Source of the DNA: Flavobacterium psychrophilum
GTDB lineage: Bacteria > Bacteroidota > Bacteroidia > Flavobacteriales > Flavobacteriaceae
Reading direction: 5' to 3'
DNA: 64,000 bases
NCBI GenBank assembly: GCA_001708385.1
Contig: CP012388.1
Location: 1,178,001 to 1,242,000 of the forward strand
Shown here piece by piece: positions 1 to 8,157 of the stretch. The stretch's first letter is position 1. Each line of letters begins with the position of its first letter. The position numbers and the translations under genes are program-made. Under the pieces are notes generated by a model that searched no databases, was not told the DNA's origin, and saw only the letters and a list, made by a program, of their open reading frames with translations.

Positions 1-351
1 TGGCTGGCGTGCACTGAATTTGGCAACAGCAGCTTCAAGATCATCTTCGTCTATTGGCTTTAGCAGGTAGTCGATACTGTTCAACTTAAAAGCGCGAAGA
101 GCGTACTCATCGTAAGCTGTGGTAAATATTACCGCACTATTTATTGTTGTGCTTTCAAATATTTCGAACGAAAGGCCATCAGACAATTGTATGTCTAAGA
201 ATATCAGGTCGGGATGTTGGTTACTCTTAAACCATTCGATAGATTCCTCTACCGAATGCAGCATAGTATCTGCTTCTATCCCTAGTTTTGATAATTTACG
301 CTGCAAAAGTCGAGCTGCCGGTTTTTCGTCTTCTATAATTAAAACGTTCAT
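1..351 (-). CDS. LytTR-type response regulator, receiver domain (3' end outside window)
   Basis: Receiver domain of a two-component response regulator; the gene runs off the left edge and 117 N-terminal residues are visible, starting MNVLIIEDEKPA. Acidic pocket E7-D8, phospho-acceptor D53 in FLDIQLSDG, the T77/T78 switch region in FTTAYDEYALRAF and invariant K98 in DYLLKPI are all present. The FTTAY...DYLLKPI ending is typical of regulators with a C-terminal LytTR DNA-binding domain, but that domain is not in view. It is the last visible gene of a minus-strand run that contains a LytS-type kinase and two 2TM proteins, so the kinase at 1077-2420 is its probable partner. A heptamer repeat array fills the 91-bp gap before it. 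Confidence 0.9.
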   Translation of the reverse strand, partial: MNVLIIEDEKPAARLLQRKLSKLGIEADTMLHSVEESIEWFKSNQHPDLIFLDIQLSDGLSFEIFESTTINSAVIFTTAYDEYALRAFKLNSIDYLLKPIDEDDLEAAVAKFSARQP

Positions 352-361
352 TTTTGTTTTG

Positions 362-438
362 GTTGTCGGTTGATGGTTGATGGTTGATGGTTGATGGTTA
401 ATAACTGATCACTGTAAACTGATTACTGCTAACTGTCC
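362..438. repeat. Eleven-unit heptamer tandem array
   Basis: Eleven consecutive 7-bp units in unbroken phase: GTTGTCG once, GTTGATG four times, GTTAATA once, then five units of form ACTGNNN (ATC, TAA, ATT, CTA, TCC). It occupies nearly all of the gap between the 2TM gene ending at 443 and the response regulator start at 351. A shorter array of the same family lies at 28680-28707. Confidence 0.85.
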
Positions 439-442
439 ACCT

Positions 443-760
443 CTACTCCCACTGTTGTTTTTTAGTTTTTTCGCGGTCCATATATTCCTGGATTTTACGT
501 TCCTCCCAGTTTTTACTTAACAATGAACCTGGTTTAAAAGCGCCTAGCCAATGGCAGAACAAACCAAACCCCCAGAAAAAGGCCAGTGAAAGGTTACTCC
601 AACAAAAAAAACTCTCCCCGGCTTTTATGTCGGCAATATGCATAACCCAGAGTATTACATTGACTATAATATAAACAATAAGGTGTCTGTAAAATTCCTT
701 CATTGCTTTTACCTTTTTTATTGCACGGTCAAGCTTTACAGTATCTTTAAATGTTTCCAT
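443..760 (-). CDS. 2TM domain protein
   Basis: 105-residue membrane protein with two predicted transmembrane helices (about residues 27-44 and 57-74), a charged N-terminus with an AIKKVKAMKEFYRH segment, and a C-terminal NWEERKIQEYMD motif. This is the layout of the 2TM family found beside LytTR two-component systems in Flavobacteria. It lies 2 bp downstream of a paralogue (763-1071) and both resemble the C-terminal domain of the adjacent kinase. The biochemical role is unknown; a modulatory role in the kinase system is inferred only from position and repetition. Confidence 0.85.
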   Translation of the reverse strand: METFKDTVKLDRAIKKVKAMKEFYRHLIVYIIVNVILWVMHIADIKAGESFFCWSNLSLAFFWGFGLFCHWLGAFKPGSLLSKNWEERKIQEYMDREKTKKQQWE

Positions 761-762
761 GA

Positions 763-1071
763 CTATTCGTATTTTGTTCTTTGTTCATCTTTTCTATCCA
801 TCTTATCCATAAGCTCTTTCAGCTTTCTGTCTTCCCAGTCCCTTCCTAAAAAAGGATAGTAACTAAATGCATTCATAGCATGGCCAATAACACCTACACC
901 CCATCCCACCATAGAAAACCAAAACCATTGAAATTCGGGCATATATCTTAAGTTCACAAAAATAAGTATCGGCATTACCATCAGATAGCAGGTAAGGTTA
1001 GCATAAAAGCTTTTTATCTCCTTTACTTTCCGTTTCGCTTTGTCGTAAGCAATCTTATCAAAATTTTCCAT
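763..1071 (-). CDS. 2TM domain protein
   Basis: 102-residue 2TM-family membrane protein. It has an N-terminal KAKRKVKEIKSFYANL segment, two hydrophobic helices (about residues 27-44 and 52-70) separated by a short loop, and a RDWEDRKLKELMDKMD tail. KEIKSFYANL almost repeats the KVEEIKGFYANL stretch in the fused 2TM domain of the kinase (1077-2420), so the two are close paralogues. It starts 5 bp after the kinase stop and is probably co-translated with it. Confidence 0.85.
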   Translation of the reverse strand: MENFDKIAYDKAKRKVKEIKSFYANLTCYLMVMPILIFVNLRYMPEFQWFWFSMVGWGVGVIGHAMNAFSYYPFLGRDWEDRKLKELMDKMDRKDEQRTKYE

Positions 1072-1076
1072 AATCG

Positions 1077-2420
1077 TTATTTCCAGCGGTTAGACTTTTC
1101 TTTCTCCATTATTTCTTTCACCTTGCGTTCTTCCCATTCTTTATCAAGAATAGGCATGTAGTCAAATGCTTTCATACCGTGTGCAACTACACCTAATCCC
1201 CATCCCAGTGCAGGATACAAAAACCATAAATGATTCGGAGAACTAATAATATTAAGTATAGCCAGCCCTGTAATTACAACAATATAAGAGCTTAAGTTTG
1301 CGTAGAATCCTTTTATTTCTTCTACTTTTTTCTGCGCTTTAAAATAGCTGCTGTTTTCTTCTTTAAATGATGTTTCCATAACGGTAACCTGTTTTGTTAA
1401 TATAGGTAATTTAACCTTAAAATATTTTTCTGTTTCTTCTACCAGTACATTTCTGGCAGTTAATATGGCATAGCGGCTTACTATATTCTGAAGACCTACA
1501 CCACGCCTGTCCTGTAACACTTCTTTTTTCTGAAGGTTGTTCTCAACCACCAGATAACCATTTTCTACGAATATTTTTATGTTGAGCGGACGCTGTGGGC
1601 TTACCACATTGTGCTTAATCGTATTTTCCAGCAATAGCTGAAGTGAAAGTGGCACTACCCTGCATTCATCAGTTGGTACTGATTGAGGCAATTCGTAAAA
1701 CACACTGTTCTCAAACCTCATCTTAAGCAGGTTCATATATGTTTTTGCAAACGAAAGTTCCTCTTCCACACTTACCAGTTCTTTGTCTTTCTGTTCCAAA
1801 ACGTAGCGGTAAATTTTTGATAGCGATGTCGTAAACCGCTGCGCGTTATCGGGATTCTCCTCTATAAGCGAACTCAGCACGTTAAGACTGTTAAACAAAA
1901 AGTGTGGGTCTATCTGATTCTTTAATGTTTCAAACTGCGCCGAAGCTGTTCCTGCAATTATCTTTTGCTCTTTAACCCTGTTTTCCTGGTACCTCTTATA
2001 GAAAAAGATAGCATGAACAATGAGCGTAATAATAACCGTGAGTATCATGGCAAGATAATAATTGGACATCTTTTCGGTGGCCAAAAATTCGCTCAACGAT
2101 TTTTCATTTACGGCAATTTCTTCAAATATCCTTAGCAGGAATATTATTAACAAAGATACTATCAGTGTACTTGCAATACCAACAGCCAGACGTTTTACGG
2201 TCATTATACCCTTTCCGTATTTTTTATCAAATGCATGAAAAAGCAACGTGTTGGCAGTGTACAATGAAACAGAATACAGCATTACGAAAGAGAAACTCAT
2301 TAACAGATCTTTATTCCAGGTAAATGACTGCCCGCCTGCCATAGCTATAAATAACAGCACAATAAATATTATAGTGCCAAGGGCAATAGACCTGAATATT
2401 TCTCTATAAATTATTTTCAT
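1077..2420 (-). CDS. LytS-type sensor histidine kinase fused to a C-terminal 2TM domain
   Basis: 447 residues. Four hydrophobic helices fill residues 10-140, followed by a His_kinase domain with the phospho-accepting H173 in DPHFLFNSLN, an N-box LLENTIKHN (263-271) and a G-box GVGLQNI (307-313). From residue 348 the protein continues as a complete 2TM domain: METSFKEE, KVEEIKGFYANL, two helices, and KEWEERKVKEIMEKE. The normal end of LytS kinases is near residue 345. The junction begins with Met in the same position as the start of the downstream stand-alone 2TM proteins, which suggests the fusion arose by loss of a stop codon between kinase and a 2TM gene. Likely partner is the response regulator at 1-351. 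Confidence 0.92.
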   Translation of the reverse strand: MKIIYREIFRSIALGTIIFIVLLFIAMAGGQSFTWNKDLLMSFSFVMLYSVSLYTANTLLFHAFDKKYGKGIMTVKRLAVGIASTLIVSLLIIFLLRIFEEIAVNEKSLSEFLATEKMSNYYLAMILTVIITLIVHAIFFYKRYQENRVKEQKIIAGTASAQFETLKNQIDPHFLFNSLNVLSSLIEENPDNAQRFTTSLSKIYRYVLEQKDKELVSVEEELSFAKTYMNLLKMRFENSVFYELPQSVPTDECRVVPLSLQLLLENTIKHNVVSPQRPLNIKIFVENGYLVVENNLQKKEVLQDRRGVGLQNIVSRYAILTARNVLVEETEKYFKVKLPILTKQVTVMETSFKEENSSYFKAQKKVEEIKGFYANLSSYIVVITGLAILNIISSPNHLWFLYPALGWGLGVVAHGMKAFDYMPILDKEWEERKVKEIMEKEKSNRWK

Positions 2421-2456
2421 CGTTACTGTCTGCTTTAATACTATCTACCTTTTGCT

Positions 2457-3080
2457 TTACTTTTTGCATTCTTTTAGCTTTTCTGCTGCCCTGTCGGCAC
2501 CCCAGTTAGGATGAAAAGCTGTTTCGGGTTTAAAGTTAGCAAAAAGTCCTACAGAACGCTCCACTTCTTTACACATTGGCGCAGTATCCTGACCAAAATA
2601 AGCTGCACTGCCAATTTCAAATTCCGCTTTTGCATACACAACCCTTGGGTTGTTTGGTGCTATAGCTAAAGCCTTTGCGTATAGCTCATTGGCTTTGCCA
2701 GAATATTTCATACCGTTGGTCATTGGGTCGTAAACTATCCAGGCTGTATAAATTAAACACTGTGTAACCATAAGTTCCGGATTATCGGGAGAGATGCCCA
2801 TTGCAGCATCCTGTGCCAATTGTGCTTTGGTTAGCAGGCCATTTAGCTTCACTTTGTCCTTTGTCTGAAAAGCTTCCATTGTATTTATAAATGCAACATA
2901 ATAATCAGGAAGCCAATTTTCTTTTTCTACAGTAGCAATCCTCTCGAATAATGCGGCTGCCTCAACAGGTTTGTTATCGCTCCAAAGTGTAAAGGCTTTC
3001 TGCATGCCTGCTTCATATTTAGACTGTGCGCTTACAGCGTTAGTTACCAGCAAAACGAATAATGTAATAAGTCGTATCAT
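2457..3080 (-). CDS. Exported TPR-like protein
   Basis: 207 residues with a signal peptide (MIRLITLFVLLVTNAVSAQS). The mature part is helical, with repeated alanine-rich helix pairs such as NKPVEAAALFERI and ANELYAKALAIAPNNPRVVYAKAEF, which read as tetratricopeptide-like repeats. It ends 36 bp before the kinase start and appears to be the first gene of the minus-strand two-component operon, so it may be a periplasmic partner or an early target; this is inference. A conserved motif at 3162-3185 lies about 80 bp upstream of its start. Confidence 0.75.
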   Translation of the reverse strand: MIRLITLFVLLVTNAVSAQSKYEAGMQKAFTLWSDNKPVEAAALFERIATVEKENWLPDYYVAFINTMEAFQTKDKVKLNGLLTKAQLAQDAAMGISPDNPELMVTQCLIYTAWIVYDPMTNGMKYSGKANELYAKALAIAPNNPRVVYAKAEFEIGSAAYFGQDTAPMCKEVERSVGLFANFKPETAFHPNWGADRAAEKLKECKK

Positions 3081-3161
3081 AATAATAATTTTTGGTTGTT
3101 ATATTTTGATGAAGCAAATTTGCCAACAAAACACCTATTTAAAAAAAGTGTTTTACCGAGT

Positions 3162-3185
3162 TGTAGATTTTAAAGGATGAATTGT
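3162..3185 (-). promoter_or_regulatory. Shared upstream motif, copy 1
   Basis: 24-bp element matching 21 of 24 positions, ungapped, with 8051-8074. Read in the direction of transcription it contains ATTCATCC, an A/T tract and TCTACA. It is 82 bp upstream of the start at 3080. Its conservation and placement suggest a regulator binding site; the LytTR regulator in the same operon is a candidate but unproven. Confidence 0.5.
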
Positions 3186-3419
3186 AGTTTCTATCACTTT
3201 ATGCTGGCACTACATAGTTAAAACCGTAACGAGTGTGAATAAAATGAAATAAATGGTTATAACAGCTGTGGCAGATTTTATAAGACAAAAGTTTTCTAAT
3301 TCGTGACAGAACCTAGACAATCCTGAACTTAAATGATATAAAAACTTAAAATAGTAAATAATACATATTTTTTTTACACGTTAAGTCACTTGAAACTAAA
3401 AACATATCGATTAAGTTAT

Positions 3420-3427
3420 TATATTTG
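3420..3427 (+). promoter_or_regulatory. Candidate -7 box for the 3479 lipoprotein
   Basis: TATATTTG matches the Bacteroidota -7 consensus TAnnTTTG and would place transcription start about 45 bp before the start codon. No TTG at the usual 17-23 bp distance, so the assignment is tentative. Confidence 0.4.
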
Positions 3428-3478
3428 TTAAAACATTTGTAAAATATTTCGCTATTTGCGAATTAAATGTAAATAACG

Positions 3479-4069
3479 ATGAAAGCAAAAACTTTACTTA
3501 AAACACTGTTAGGTACAGTCTTTTTTATTTCACTTACAGGATGTGGCAGCAGTGGCAGCGACGATAGTACCGGTGGAAATAAAGGGATAGGCTCTTCGAG
3601 CTCTGCAATAGGCGGATCGTATCATATAATATCTATGATTTCTGATAAAGGCGTAGACCTCAACAATGACGGCTTAATTTCTACTGATCTGCTTAATGAA
3701 ATCGACCCTTCATTTTTTGATCCGAATAGTCCTGAATTAGTGATAAATCCGGTTATTTATAATAATCAGCTTGAAGAGATGATGAACTTTTACCTACCTC
3801 ATCCTACAGTCACTGTAAACACACCCGGAAAGCTCGGAGGAGTAAAGTTTACCAGAAACGGCCTGGGATATATCTATAATATAGACGAGAATACCCAAGC
3901 TATAAATATAAACAAGGGCGGTTTAGGCTCTACAGCTACCGGAGTAATGAATAGTATAAAAGTTACAGGTAAAAATACGCTGCAGGCAGTATTGCAAAAA
4001 GATTATTACGACTTTTCAACTGCAAAATGGCAATTGCTGACAATTACCGTAATATACAGAAAAGTATAA
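3479..4069 (+). CDS. Surface-type lipoprotein of unknown function
   Basis: 196 residues. Signal peptide with lipobox LTGC (Cys22), followed by a Ser/Gly/Asp linker (SSGSDDS) like the acidic-serine signals that mark surface lipoproteins in Flavobacteria. An Asp/Asn loop DLNNDGLISTDLLNEID near residue 60 looks like an EF-hand-type calcium loop. The rest is beta-rich and unrecognised; a small lipocalin-like fold is possible. It has its own terminator, shared with the convergent M23 gene. Confidence 0.75.
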   Translation: MKAKTLLKTLLGTVFFISLTGCGSSGSDDSTGGNKGIGSSSSAIGGSYHIISMISDKGVDLNNDGLISTDLLNEIDPSFFDPNSPELVINPVIYNNQLEEMMNFYLPHPTVTVNTPGKLGGVKFTRNGLGYIYNIDENTQAININKGGLGSTATGVMNSIKVTGKNTLQAVLQKDYYDFSTAKWQLLTITVIYRKV

Positions 4070-4081
4070 CTACATACAGTT

Positions 4082-4119
4082 TAAATAAAAACGGAGCCAA
4101 TTGGCTCCGTTTTTATTTA
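4082..4119. terminator. Bidirectional terminator, 38-bp perfect palindrome
   Basis: Perfect inverted repeat centred between 4100 and 4101, core ACGGAGCCAA/TTGGCTCCGT flanked by A and T tracts, so it can terminate both converging genes. The stop codon of the minus-strand M23 gene (4113-4115) lies inside the right arm. Confidence 0.9.
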
Positions 4120-5252
4120 GCAGATCCTACAAGGCTTCTATGTACAAAGGCACTGAGTCCTAAAGCTGTTTTTACATGTAGCCACTCTTTACTTTCGCCC
4201 AATAGTTGTACAACATCGTTAGCTTTAAGCTCGCCCAGTTTAGCCGCTTTAGCATCGGGCATAAGCCTGAGATTGGCAGTTGCCGACTTTATTTTTAATA
4301 CATCGCCTTTTTGGCTCTTTGTAAATTCTTTTATCGTTACGATATCATTTTTAAAAACAAATGGCAAAGGATTCACGGCTCCGTAATTTCTGTATATTCC
4401 AAAATGCAGGTGTGCCGGTGTAAACCTGGCATTACCGGTATTGCCAACAAAACCAAGCGTATCGCCTACAGAAACCTTCGCCCCTAATGTTGTTTTAATA
4501 CTATCTAAGTGAGCATAGTATAGCGAGCTCCCAAAATCTGAGTCCCGCAGCCAAACCTGTTTACCACCTATACCTTTTTCTCCTGTATAATTAACAATTC
4601 CGCTGGTTACAGCTACTACAGGCGTACCTTTTTTAGCGAAGATGTCTATACCTTCATGGCTACGTTTACCACCATCGCGTTCCATTCCCCAAAAGCTGCC
4701 AATAGCAGTATTTCCTTTTCCGGCCACAGGAAAAACACCATACAAAGGCTTTTTATTAAGGCTGATAAAAAAATTGGTATCGGCTGCCATTTCGGGCTGA
4801 ATAATAACTTTATAAACGCCTGTGGTCTTTGCACTATAAACCAAACCTGAAGCGGTTAGTGATGCGCTTTCTACCTTTTGATATTCTTTATCACGCTTTT
4901 GAAATATGTCGATAAATACACGCTGATGCACAGAGTCTTTAACAATTCCCGCAATTAACACTTCACCTTCCTGTATTTGTACATTGTAGCTATACACGTG
5001 GTCTTCCACAGCATTAAAGGCGCCTCTTTCACCGTAAGGAAGCGGTACAGAAAGGCTATCACCAATTGCCGACTCGTACGCTGCATTCCAATCATTGTAT
5101 ACCGCCTGGTTATCTTTAAACTCCCTGGCGTACACCTGGCGCGCCGAAGGATTGGTTATAACATCGGTCACTTTTGTTATGCCTGAGCAGCCTACTGCAA
5201 AAATTAGCAACAGTAGTACTGATATTGAATATGATATGTTTTTATTTTTCAC
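4113..5252 (-). CDS. M23 family metallopeptidase lipoprotein with SH3-like domain
   Basis: 379 residues. Lipobox AVGC (Cys22) indicates an envelope lipoprotein. The LytM/M23 domain (about 170-295) has zinc ligands H199 and D203 in HEGIDIF and the HLHFG motif (H281, H283), with H248 in YYAHLD also conserved. The C-terminus (about 315-375) is a bacterial SH3-like domain (ATANLRLMPDAKAAKLGEL...). The predicted role is peptidoglycan endopeptidase activity; all catalytic residues are visible. It converges on the 3479 gene and stops within the shared terminator. Confidence 0.92.
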   Translation of the reverse strand: MKNKNISYSISVLLLLIFAVGCSGITKVTDVITNPSARQVYAREFKDNQAVYNDWNAAYESAIGDSLSVPLPYGERGAFNAVEDHVYSYNVQIQEGEVLIAGIVKDSVHQRVFIDIFQKRDKEYQKVESASLTASGLVYSAKTTGVYKVIIQPEMAADTNFFISLNKKPLYGVFPVAGKGNTAIGSFWGMERDGGKRSHEGIDIFAKKGTPVVAVTSGIVNYTGEKGIGGKQVWLRDSDFGSSLYYAHLDSIKTTLGAKVSVGDTLGFVGNTGNARFTPAHLHFGIYRNYGAVNPLPFVFKNDIVTIKEFTKSQKGDVLKIKSATANLRLMPDAKAAKLGELKANDVVQLLGESKEWLHVKTALGLSAFVHRSLVGSAK

Positions 5253-5327
5253 ACTACTGTATATGCATATTGCGTGCCATGTTTTGTTAAAAAAAATTAC
5301 GATATTTAGGTTTTAAAAATGTAAGCC

Positions 5328-5804
5328 ATGAAGTATTTGTTTTTAGCCCTTGTTTCTATTTCCCTTATCAGCTGTAACGAGACCGAAAAAAAGGATCAGC
5401 CTTTTGATAGCTTTGTGTATACTTTTTCAGCTCAGGCACTGGATTATTCTATAAAATTCAACAATAGCGACACCGTATATTTTACCAAACGCCGACCGGA
5501 ACCGGCTGCTAACAGCTATGCCATAATTGATGGTGCTCAAAAAGACAGCCTGATTGCACTTGTAGAAAAACTTGATTTTTCTAAATACCAGAGCGTTTAT
5601 GAGGATAACGCCATAATGGACGCCAGTGCATTTAAACTTTACAAGCATAAAGGTGGTAAAGAAAATGCTGTATACGTTTACGGAACCAAAGCTCCCGAAG
5701 AACTTTACCGCTATGCTGCCCAGTTGAATGAATATTCAAAACGTCTTAACTTTAAGCCGTACAATGGCAAGAACCCCGATTTTGGCAACGTAGGTAAAAA
5801 CTAA
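5328..5804 (+). CDS. Small lipoprotein, unknown function
   Basis: 158 residues with lipoprotein signal MKYLFLALVSISLISCNET (Cys16). The mature domain contains YSIKFNNSDTVYFTKRR and a C-terminal helix EELYRYAAQLNEYSKRL. It looks like a compact alpha/beta domain; a DUF6438-like relation is possible but not certain. Monocistronic between two minus-strand genes. Confidence 0.7.
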   Translation: MKYLFLALVSISLISCNETEKKDQPFDSFVYTFSAQALDYSIKFNNSDTVYFTKRRPEPAANSYAIIDGAQKDSLIALVEKLDFSKYQSVYEDNAIMDASAFKLYKHKGGKENAVYVYGTKAPEELYRYAAQLNEYSKRLNFKPYNGKNPDFGNVGKN

Positions 5805-5828
5805 ACCGCTGTTTAAATTTTACAACTC

Positions 5829-7982
5829 TTAAAGATTATCAAGCTGATTTGTTTTCTTATCGTCGCTTATGGTCCAAAAGAAGCCCACAAAGAAAAATCG
5901 GCTGGCCGGTTGTGTTATTGCCTGCCTCGCAAACTGGCCATTGGCATCTGCGTTATTGGCATATGTATAACCAAATACATTATTGCTGCCTGTAATGTTA
6001 CTAACCGAGAAATACAATATTTTCTGCGGGCTCATCAACCATGCCCAACTTACACTAAGGCTATTATAGGCTTTGGTTTTACCATTCATAAATAACGTTT
6101 CGTTCGGGTTGTCGTAAGGCCTGCCGCTATTAAAAGTGTGTGTTACTCCTACCTGAGAGCGCAGGTCGTTGATCCAGTATTTGGTTACAATAGAAAAGTT
6201 ATGCTTGGCAATATAGCTTGGCGTTACACTGTACTCGTAATTTTTATAATCCCTTTTGCTGTCTATGTACGAATACGACACCCAGTACTCCATATTTTTA
6301 ATGGATTTATTATCTCTCCAAAACAAGTCGATACCCTTTGCAAATCCATTCCCTGAATTAGAATAATTAGAATCGTAAGCGGCTATTACACCATCATACT
6401 TTACAAGATTGTTATAATCTTTATAATAGGCTTCTGCCCTAAGCATCCTGCCATCTGTATTATATAAGTAATTGAAAATATAGTGCGATGTTTTCTCCGG
6501 CTCGAAGTTTTTATAATATTTAAGGTAGTCCTGTTTTGGGGTTTGATTAAAGTCGCCATACGCAACCGAAAATTGACTTTTAGCACTCACTTTATACGCC
6601 AGGGCAGCACGGGGCTCAACGGTTGCATTACCCAGTACACTGGTATTAGAAGCCCTCACACCTGCCTTAAAAGCTAATTGCCTTGAAAGGAAAACATCTG
6701 TCTCGGCGTATGCCGCAGCTATGGCATTATTATAGCCGCTATTGTAGGCAAATCCGGTTGGTTCTAAGTAGTCTTCGGTGAAATCGGTTATAAAGTAATC
6801 ACCGCCAAAGGTAAGCTTAACCCTGTCGCTAAACTTTTTCTGAAGTTTAAGCTTTAGATGGGAACTATGCTCGCCGTTAGTAACGTTATTCTGATTCAAC
6901 CCGATTTCGTTATGGCTGTAACCATAGACCAAGCCTGTATGAATTGTCCATTGCGTGCCAAACATACCTTTGTAGGACGTATTAAAGTAAAAATTATCAT
7001 TTTGCATGTCGACCCTAACAGGCTGCGGCTCATTTATATCTTTCTGATCCAGGTTAAAAGTTGCGTGGTCAAAAGCGGCATACACTTTTAGCATCCCGCT
7101 ATTAAATTTATAGCGATACACAGTTTCCCCTGCAAGCGACTGATAGGGTTTGTTCCAGCTTACAGCTTGTGGCACCACCCATTGATAGGGTTCAAGGTTA
7201 ATATAGGACAGGTTAAAACTAAGCGAACTCTTATCCCACTTTTGGGTATGGCCAAGGCCAAGCCCTACTGTCATTAAAGAAATATCTGTTTGTTCCTGCA
7301 CGGGCTCTTCAATAGTATTGAGCAATAAAACACTGGAAAGCGCCTCTCCATATTCTGCAGAATAGCCACCCGTAGAAAATGTCATACCACTAAACAAGAA
7401 GGGTGAAAAACGGCCACGGGTTGGCAGGTTGTTAGCCGTAGCCCCATAGGGCTGCGCCACACGCAGGCCATCTACAAACGTCTGTGTTTCGTCAGACTCA
7501 CCGCCACGAACAAACAGCCTGCCACTCTCCCCTACTGTTTGCGTACCGGGAAGCGTGTTAAGTGCGGCTACAATATCACCTGCAGATCCGGCAGTAGTAA
7601 CAATATCTAACGGCTTTAGTGCTGTTACCTTACTATTATCGCCTGCCTGAAATGTGCCGGCAGATATAACTACAGCATCGAGCGTATTTACGCTCTCTCT
7701 CATAGTAAATGATTGTGGTGTGTAACTTTCAACAACAATAGACTGCCTTACCTCTTCAAAAAACATAAGGGAGATCACTAAAACCTGAGCGCCTGTCTCA
7801 GACGTTTCAAAACTGAATTTTCCGTTTTCATCGGTAGAAGTACCATCGTACGTGCCATCAAGATATACATTTACCGATACGAGAGGCTTACCTTTGGCAT
7901 CTGTAAGTGTTCCTTCAATTTTTGATTGTCCCTGCACCGCAAGCGAAGCAAAAAGGACTAATAGCGTAAATATAGATTTCAT
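5829..7982 (-). CDS. TonB-dependent outer membrane receptor
   Basis: 717 residues from the start chosen at 7982, which gives a clean signal peptide (MKSIFTLLVLFASLAVQGQ); an in-frame ATG eight codons upstream would put extra polar residues ahead of it. Domains in order: carboxypeptidase-regulatory-like beta-sandwich (KIEGTLTDAKGKPLVSVNVYLDGTYDG, about 20-100), plug (TAGSAGDIVAALNTLPGTQTV..., about 120-230), then the 22-strand barrel ending in an aromatic residue pattern (FFFVGFFWTISDD). The substrate is unknown: no SusD-like or transport partner is adjacent. A conserved motif sits at 8051-8074 upstream. Confidence 0.92.
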   Translation of the reverse strand: MKSIFTLLVLFASLAVQGQSKIEGTLTDAKGKPLVSVNVYLDGTYDGTSTDENGKFSFETSETGAQVLVISLMFFEEVRQSIVVESYTPQSFTMRESVNTLDAVVISAGTFQAGDNSKVTALKPLDIVTTAGSAGDIVAALNTLPGTQTVGESGRLFVRGGESDETQTFVDGLRVAQPYGATANNLPTRGRFSPFLFSGMTFSTGGYSAEYGEALSSVLLLNTIEEPVQEQTDISLMTVGLGLGHTQKWDKSSLSFNLSYINLEPYQWVVPQAVSWNKPYQSLAGETVYRYKFNSGMLKVYAAFDHATFNLDQKDINEPQPVRVDMQNDNFYFNTSYKGMFGTQWTIHTGLVYGYSHNEIGLNQNNVTNGEHSSHLKLKLQKKFSDRVKLTFGGDYFITDFTEDYLEPTGFAYNSGYNNAIAAAYAETDVFLSRQLAFKAGVRASNTSVLGNATVEPRAALAYKVSAKSQFSVAYGDFNQTPKQDYLKYYKNFEPEKTSHYIFNYLYNTDGRMLRAEAYYKDYNNLVKYDGVIAAYDSNYSNSGNGFAKGIDLFWRDNKSIKNMEYWVSYSYIDSKRDYKNYEYSVTPSYIAKHNFSIVTKYWINDLRSQVGVTHTFNSGRPYDNPNETLFMNGKTKAYNSLSVSWAWLMSPQKILYFSVSNITGSNNVFGYTYANNADANGQFARQAITQPASRFFFVGFFWTISDDKKTNQLDNL

Positions 7983-8050
7983 AACTGGCTGTTTTGGTTG
8001 GGTCAAAATTGCAGCAGTTATTTATTGTTTCATAAAAAAGGATTCTGAAC

Positions 8051-8074
8051 TGTAGAATTTTAAGGATGAATCGT
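8051..8074 (-). promoter_or_regulatory. Shared upstream motif, copy 2
   Basis: Matches the element at 3162-3185 at 21 of 24 positions and lies in the same orientation, 69 bp upstream of the receptor start at 7982 (82 bp in the other case). No coding explanation for the match. Confidence 0.5.
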
Positions 8075-8095
8075 GTAAACTAATTTTTGAAATAA

Positions 8096-8128
8096 TTGTG
8101 CGTAAATACTGAAAATCATCTATTTTCG
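8096..8128 (+). promoter_or_regulatory. Candidate promoter for the 8158 gene
   Basis: TTG at 8096-8098, 22 bp, then TATTTTCG at 8121-8128, one base off the -7 consensus; the start codon follows 29 bp later. Confidence 0.4.
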
Positions 8129-8157
8129 CACCAACCAAAACAAACACCAACCTCACA

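Larger units (their letters stand above)
3081..3478. other. Divergent intergenic region
   Basis: 398 bp, AT-rich, between the operon starting at 3080 (minus) and the lipoprotein at 3479 (plus). It holds the motif at 3162-3185 shared with the receptor promoter at 8051-8074 and a -7-like box at 3420-3427. No further gene was found. Confidence 0.6.

Noticed and set aside
4082..4119. 38-bp perfect palindrome considered as a recombination or protein-binding site
   Set aside because: It sits exactly between converging genes and has A/T tracts on both sides, so it is a bidirectional terminator.
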